Assembly: GCA_900617975.1 (NCBI GenBank)
Contig: UZAE01012822.1
Coordinates: forward strand, 7,985 to 31,225
DNA length: 23,241 bases
From: Rodentolepis nana
Lineage: Eukaryota > Platyhelminthes > Cestoda > Cyclophyllidea > Hymenolepididae
Reading direction: 5' to 3'
Below the pieces are notes generated by a model. It ran no database searches. It was not told the DNA's origin and saw only the letters and a list, made by a program, of their open reading frames with translations. The position numbers were made by a program, and so were the translations under genes. Shown here in pieces: positions 19,952-23,241 of the stretch; position 1 is the stretch's first letter, and each line of letters starts with the position of its first letter.

Positions 19952-21212
19952 TAAGAAATGGTTAAATTCGAGGTTTCATAGTGCTATTGCTAAAGTATGG
20001 TTTTTAAAGCACCTTCGAAAATTGGTTTATGAGTTGTAATCTATTCCCAATGTCAATTAATTAATAATATCAAAAATTCTCGAGCCTATCTAGTAATTGG
20101 ATTGGGCGCCGAATCATTGTATCCCCCTAATGAGAATTTCTAATTGTACTAATAAATTTAATAGTCAATCTTTTCGGTTCGGTAACGATTAGATTCTGTG
20201 AGTTTCTAACCCGTGACCTCTGAACGTTTATCACTGCAGCGACAATAAACAAATGTCACCTGGGCATCGACTTTTACTTGTCTATCTTTTTGAATATCCA
20301 GACCTAACTCCAGTATGGACCTAAATATTCGTCTAAATATCTTTTACCCTAATATCAGCCGCCAATTTCAATTAATTTTCCGAAACAATTACATTTTTCA
20401 TTTCTGCGTTTTAAAAATTACTTCAAATCAACAAAGCAGTAGTGAGAGCGTGAATTCTCAAAAGCTGGAAGTTGAAGGATGTTGTTTTCTTTAACAACAA
20501 GGCAATTTATACCTCTGAATAATACAATTTCGAAGTTATATTTCTTTGGGCCATTCAACAGCAACCAATAGTATGGCTTAATTTTAGTCAATAGCATATC
20601 CGTTCGTTGTAGCATTATCGATTATGCCTTATACACTTGCATGGAGAATCTTCAAAATTCTTGGATTTTGAGACTTTTACTCGCATTAGAGCTAATTCAA
20701 CCTCAATTATCTATTCATCTAAATTAATTAATTTTGTTTAGCTGGATCATGATCGACATTGGCCATTGAATATTCAATCAATCTATCTCTCCATCTATTT
20801 TAAATCTCCAACTATTCAATTTAAGACCACAAGTACAATATTGTAAATTATTGTATTAAACTTAGAATTAAACATGCATTTTTCCTCAATAAAACCTTGG
20901 AGTAAGATCCAAATGACTTGTAAACGAAACTCGGTCTAATGTGGGACTTTGATTAATAATTTATAATAGATCAGATAAAATAAATAAGTGAGCATTCAAT
21001 ATTGCACCACTTTATTGCAACGACAACAATATATAAATATAAATAAAATATAAGTAAAAAATCGACGTGTTCTAATATCTTCGCCCGTGGAGATGTCGAG
21101 TAATGGTAAATAATAATGAGTTGTTGTTAATGGGACCGTCTCTCCAGATGGTAAGACCAATCACCTCATTGGATAACTAACTTCTGATAAATTTCGCTGA
21201 AAGATTTAAACC
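19952..21212. other. Intergenic region, AT-rich
   Basis: No recognised gene. One 65-codon ATG frame on the minus strand (20418-20615) is listed separately. Confidence 0.5.
20418..20615 (-). CDS. Small open frame, unrecognised, possible first exon
   Basis: It starts at ATG and reads 65 codons with a reasonable residue mix (KPYYWLLLNGPKKYNFEIVL then FRGINCLVV). Two bases before the stop codon is a donor-like AA|GTAATT, so it could be a first exon. No downstream partner exon was found before the repeat at 19940. No family is recognised, and chance is quite possible. Confidence 0.2.
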   Translation of the reverse strand: MLQRTDMLLTKIKPYYWLLLNGPKKYNFEIVLFRGINCLVVKENNILQLPAFENSRSHYCFVDLK

Positions 21213-21218
21213 TTTATT
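21213..21218 (-). promoter_or_regulatory. Candidate polyadenylation signal on the minus strand
   Basis: It reads AATAAA on the minus strand, 46 nt beyond the TGA of the possible terminal exon at 21264-21395. This is a normal distance. Confidence 0.4.
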
Positions 21219-21263
21219 GCTTTTTAGCTATGCATATGATATAATGAGATATAATTCACAGAA

Positions 21264-21395
21264 TCAGTTGTTACTTGCATCCGACCACACCTCATTGGCG
21301 AAGCGTTGGCTATATTTGAACCGAAATACTCTTGCAAGTGGGTTTCCACTTAGGTCACATTTCCAATTCATCGTTCTATTATCGTGCTCCATGGA
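21264..21395 (-). CDS. Possible terminal exon, unrecognised
   Basis: An acceptor-like ACTTTTCCAAG lies just ahead of 21395. The frame reads SMEHDNRTMNWKCDLSGNPL then ARVFRFKYSQRFANEVW and stops at TGA 21264-21266, 44 codons in all. It has one NRT sequon. An AATAAA follows at the right distance. The opposite strand and the preceding frame are also partly open, so strand and exon limits are uncertain. Confidence 0.35.
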   Translation of the reverse strand, partial: SMEHDNRTMNWKCDLSGNPLARVFRFKYSQRFANEVWSDASNN

Positions 21396-21529
21396 CTTGG
21401 AAAAGTGTTAATGCGGTGGGGCGAGGCCTGATGACTAGGGAGGATGTGGAAATACTCCTCGATCTAATTCTTGCATTTTCAGGACAGAAAAATATCGCGT
21501 TGAGGAGTTTTCTCTTTTCTTTCAAATGA

Positions 21530-21838
21530 ATGTGTACACTAATCTTTCGATTTCCGACTTATCCCTTGCAAATATTGACAACAATTAACCTCGCCTATAA
21601 TAGTTCCATCCGGTTTGAGCAATTCGTAATATACAATTCCTCATGCATACCCCAAAATGGGTTGAAGTTTCTGAAGAAAGTTCATCAACTACAAGTACAA
21701 TATTGTGACCAAGGAGACGAAATGGGATTTGACTTGGAGACAACCATTGTCTACTCATTAGAATCACGGCGGAGAGCGTCGATATCGCAACCTCCGAGTC
21801 GAAATACATGTACGGTGACCACTACAACGTCCTCCTGA
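21530..21838 (+). CDS. Open frame of 102 codons, strand ambiguous
   Basis: This + strand frame ends with GDEMGFDLETTIVYSLESRR then a Ser/Thr-rich end and TGA. A 74-codon frame runs antisense at 21585-21809. Neither is recognised. It may be exon sequence on one strand, with the other a shadow. Confidence 0.2.
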   Translation: MCTLIFRFPTYPLQILTTINLAYNSSIRFEQFVIYNSSCIPQNGLKFLKKVHQLQVQYCDQGDEMGFDLETTIVYSLESRRRASISQPPSRNTCTVTTTTSS

Positions 21839-21849
21839 TCCAACTGTTT

Positions 21850-21975
21850 TTACAACCCTGTCAGCTCTCGATATAAATAGGACTGCTCAACATGGAATTC
21901 ACAGACTCCTTCCCAGTACAAGAAACCTGGATACAATCTAATATTCTCTTCTGTGGTAATAGCAAACCACAGCCC
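21850..21975 (-). CDS. Possible exon, unrecognised (GLWFAITTEEN...)
   Basis: A strong acceptor (long pyrimidine-rich stretch, then CGTATAG) precedes 21975. The frame reads GLWFAITTEENIRLYPGFLY then WEGVCEFHVEQSYLYRELTG and stops at TAA 21850-21852. It could be joined in phase 0 to 22032-22073. The antisense frame from ATG 21892 is also open for 35 codons, so this is uncertain. Confidence 0.35.
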   Translation of the reverse strand, partial: GLWFAITTEENIRLYPGFLYWEGVCEFHVEQSYLYRELTGL

Positions 21976-22031
21976 CTATACGATAAAAAATAAGTAAACA
22001 AAGGAGTTATTTTTAATTTCATTCAACTCAC

Positions 22032-22073
22032 TTGGGAAATCGCCAATAAAGACAGTGTAGGCAAGATTGAAAA
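22032..22073 (-). CDS. Possible 14-codon exon (FSILPTLSLLAISQ)
   Basis: It is bounded by an AG (CTTTTTGAG) and a consensus donor AA|GTGAGT, and followed by a 56 bp putative intron ending TATAG. Phase 0 on both sides joins it to the segment at 21850-21975. The residues are hydrophobic. It is too short to be sure. Confidence 0.25.
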
Positions 22074-22193
22074 CTCAAAAAGCAGAATAGAACATTGAAA
22101 TCAGTATTAGGGGGGGGGGGCGGGGGGCGTAAGCAGGTTAGTAGAAGGATTATGGCTAGTGAATCACAAGAAATAGAGATAGGCAGGAGAGGA

Positions 22194-22385
22194 TCACGAG
22201 AAGTTCTTAGAATCCACCGGTGGAACTGTAGGAGGCACATTTTCATGGGGATTCTGCTTGGCAGCAGACTTCGCGATTAATGTTGTTTCATTTGCAATCG
22301 GTGGAGCACCGGTTGCAGTGGTGATTGAGTTGTAAGTGATGGGCTTGATGGCGGCTATGGCGTTTTGGAGGAGAGTTATGTTTGA
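22194..22385 (-). CDS. Probable terminal exon of an unrecognised gene
   Basis: A pyrimidine-rich acceptor (CTTCCTCCTCCTTTTAG) precedes 22385. The 63 codons have balanced, protein-like content: SNITLLQNAIAAIKPITYNS, then a Thr/Ala/Pro-rich stretch with PPTVPPVDSKNFS, and TGA at 22194-22196. An ATTAAA variant signal at 22012-22017 lies about 180 nt beyond the stop. There is no Met, so earlier exons lie to the right. The family is not recognised. Confidence 0.5.
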   Translation of the reverse strand, partial: SNITLLQNAIAAIKPITYNSITTATGAPPIANETTLIAKSAAKQNPHENVPPTVPPVDSKNFS

Positions 22386-23031
22386 CTAAAAGGAGGAGGA
22401 AGGGTTAAAAAATTACAGGCATTTAAATTTTCATTTCCATATTAAGTTGTGGCGTTATCAATGCATGATTCTGATAGTTCAGGTTCAATAAATACTAACT
22501 AGGCTGACCAGATTCGAAATGGCCATCGTGTCCCGCAATATATACACATTTAAATTTGACGTTAGTTAGACAGGTTATGCAAACTTAGAGATCTGTATCC
22601 TTGCCTATTCTAGAAATATGAATGCTTTCATTTTAACAAGACTGTAAATACAGTACTACGAAGGCGAAGAGGAATACAAATCCTTGCTCCTGAAAGCCAG
22701 CATCTATCGTGACTGAGTTCTAAATCAGTAGCTCAAAATGTTTAAGCTACGACAACCTTATAGGCAAAGAACGATACCACAGTTAGAACCATAAACTTTA
22801 TTAAGACTTAAAATCCTTATTGAACGATGAGGCAGATAAATAGACTCCCCCCCCCCAGATAATGCAAGAATTATATCTCCTTCCTGCCAACCCTTGAATT
22901 CATTTGGCAGCTTCACAATTGATTATGGATAGAAAAGATTATCACACTTAGAAATGACCGTTAACAGTTCTACAATTTTAGATTTCGGAACACTACCATC
23001 GATTAATAAGTAGTGTTTTGTGCATATATTA
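22386..23031. other. Region upstream of the probable terminal exon
   Basis: It holds a C10 tract at 22847-22856 and one weak exon-like segment on the minus strand (22758-22910). No other supported feature. Confidence 0.4.
22758..22910 (-). CDS. Possible exon, unrecognised (LPNEFKGWQEGDIILALS)
   Basis: A weak acceptor-like GTGAAG precedes 22910. The frame reads LPNEFKGWQEGDIILALS, then passes through a G10 run giving repeated Gly, and stops at TAA 22758-22760. If real, the exon may end near the G run. No family is recognised. Confidence 0.25.
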   Translation of the reverse strand: MPNEFKGWQEGDIILALSGGGESIYLPHRSIRILSLNKVYGSNCGIVLCL

Positions 23032-23241
23032 TGGCGAGTGCGATAGACTTACCTCCACGTGGTGCTCCCTGGGCAACGTATACTCATACGGCATAAAAGT
23101 CTATTAATCGGGAGTTGACTTCTGACTTCAAACTACCATGACCCCATTACATTTCATGTTCGAATAATTCCACAGAATTCACCTCACATTTTTTCTACCT
23201 TTGTGTCTGTCTGTCTCTTTTACGTCTGTGAATCATTATTC
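23032..23241 (+). repeat. Retroposon-like dispersed repeat, copy 6 (sense, cut by the window end)
   Basis: It has the best-preserved head of the family. ATAGACTT at 23043-23050 and AAGTCTAT at 23097-23104 are complementary. The hairpin CGTAT-ACTC-ATACG lies at 23077-23090. The 3' part lies outside the window, so a target-site duplication cannot be checked. Confidence 0.85.

Noticed and set aside
1..23241. CRISPR arrays, tRNA or rRNA genes, bacterial operons
   Set aside because: No regularly spaced identical repeats, tRNA cloverleaf with box A/B spacing, or rRNA core sequences were seen. The spliced genes show a eukaryotic nuclear genome.

Overview
This window looks like nuclear DNA of an intron-bearing invertebrate animal. 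It is AT-rich, its genes are split by GT-AG introns of about 50 bp to 3.7 kb, and it carries a LIM-homeobox gene. Compact spacing, many 70-80 bp introns and the gene set would fit a flatworm, perhaps a tapeworm. That placement is inference; nothing here fixes the species. No rRNA, tRNA, CRISPR array or bacterial operon was seen.

Left half (559-9252, + strand): an LHX3/LHX4-type (lim-3) LIM-homeodomain transcription factor in five visible exons (559-727, 3857-4059, 4137-4314, 7999-8270, 9095-9252). They encode LIM1, LIM2, the homeodomain (split at Arg53) and a short acidic C-terminus ending in TAA. The exon with the start codon is not identified and probably lies to the left.

Centre (11106-15659, + strand): a secreted RNase T2 in eight exons, with both catalytic motifs intact, one probable GC-AG intron and a 3 kb last intron.

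Right half: a complete, intronless PA28-gamma/REG-gamma proteasome activator subunit (18510-19196, - strand). Beyond 21 kb there are several splice-bounded open segments on the - strand; the best is a probable terminal exon at 22194-22385. The gene or genes they belong to are not recognised.

The most interesting pattern is a dispersed element of about 310-330 bp present six times (about 6588, 7293, 13060, 17498, 19622 and 23032). Four copies have convincing 12-14 bp flanking direct repeats and one a weaker pair. The 3' end carries a short ATAAATAAA-like tail. The head and arms contain inverted repeats that could fold. It behaves like a non-autonomous SINE-type retroposon. The copy at 7293-7657 contains two single Ns bracketing foreign-looking sequence, which suggests an assembly fault. 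A second pattern is eleven G or C homopolymers of 10-12 nt in otherwise AT-rich DNA.

The three recognised genes have unrelated roles (neuronal or endocrine cell-fate transcription, extracellular or lysosomal RNA degradation, nuclear proteasome activation). No functional cluster is implied.
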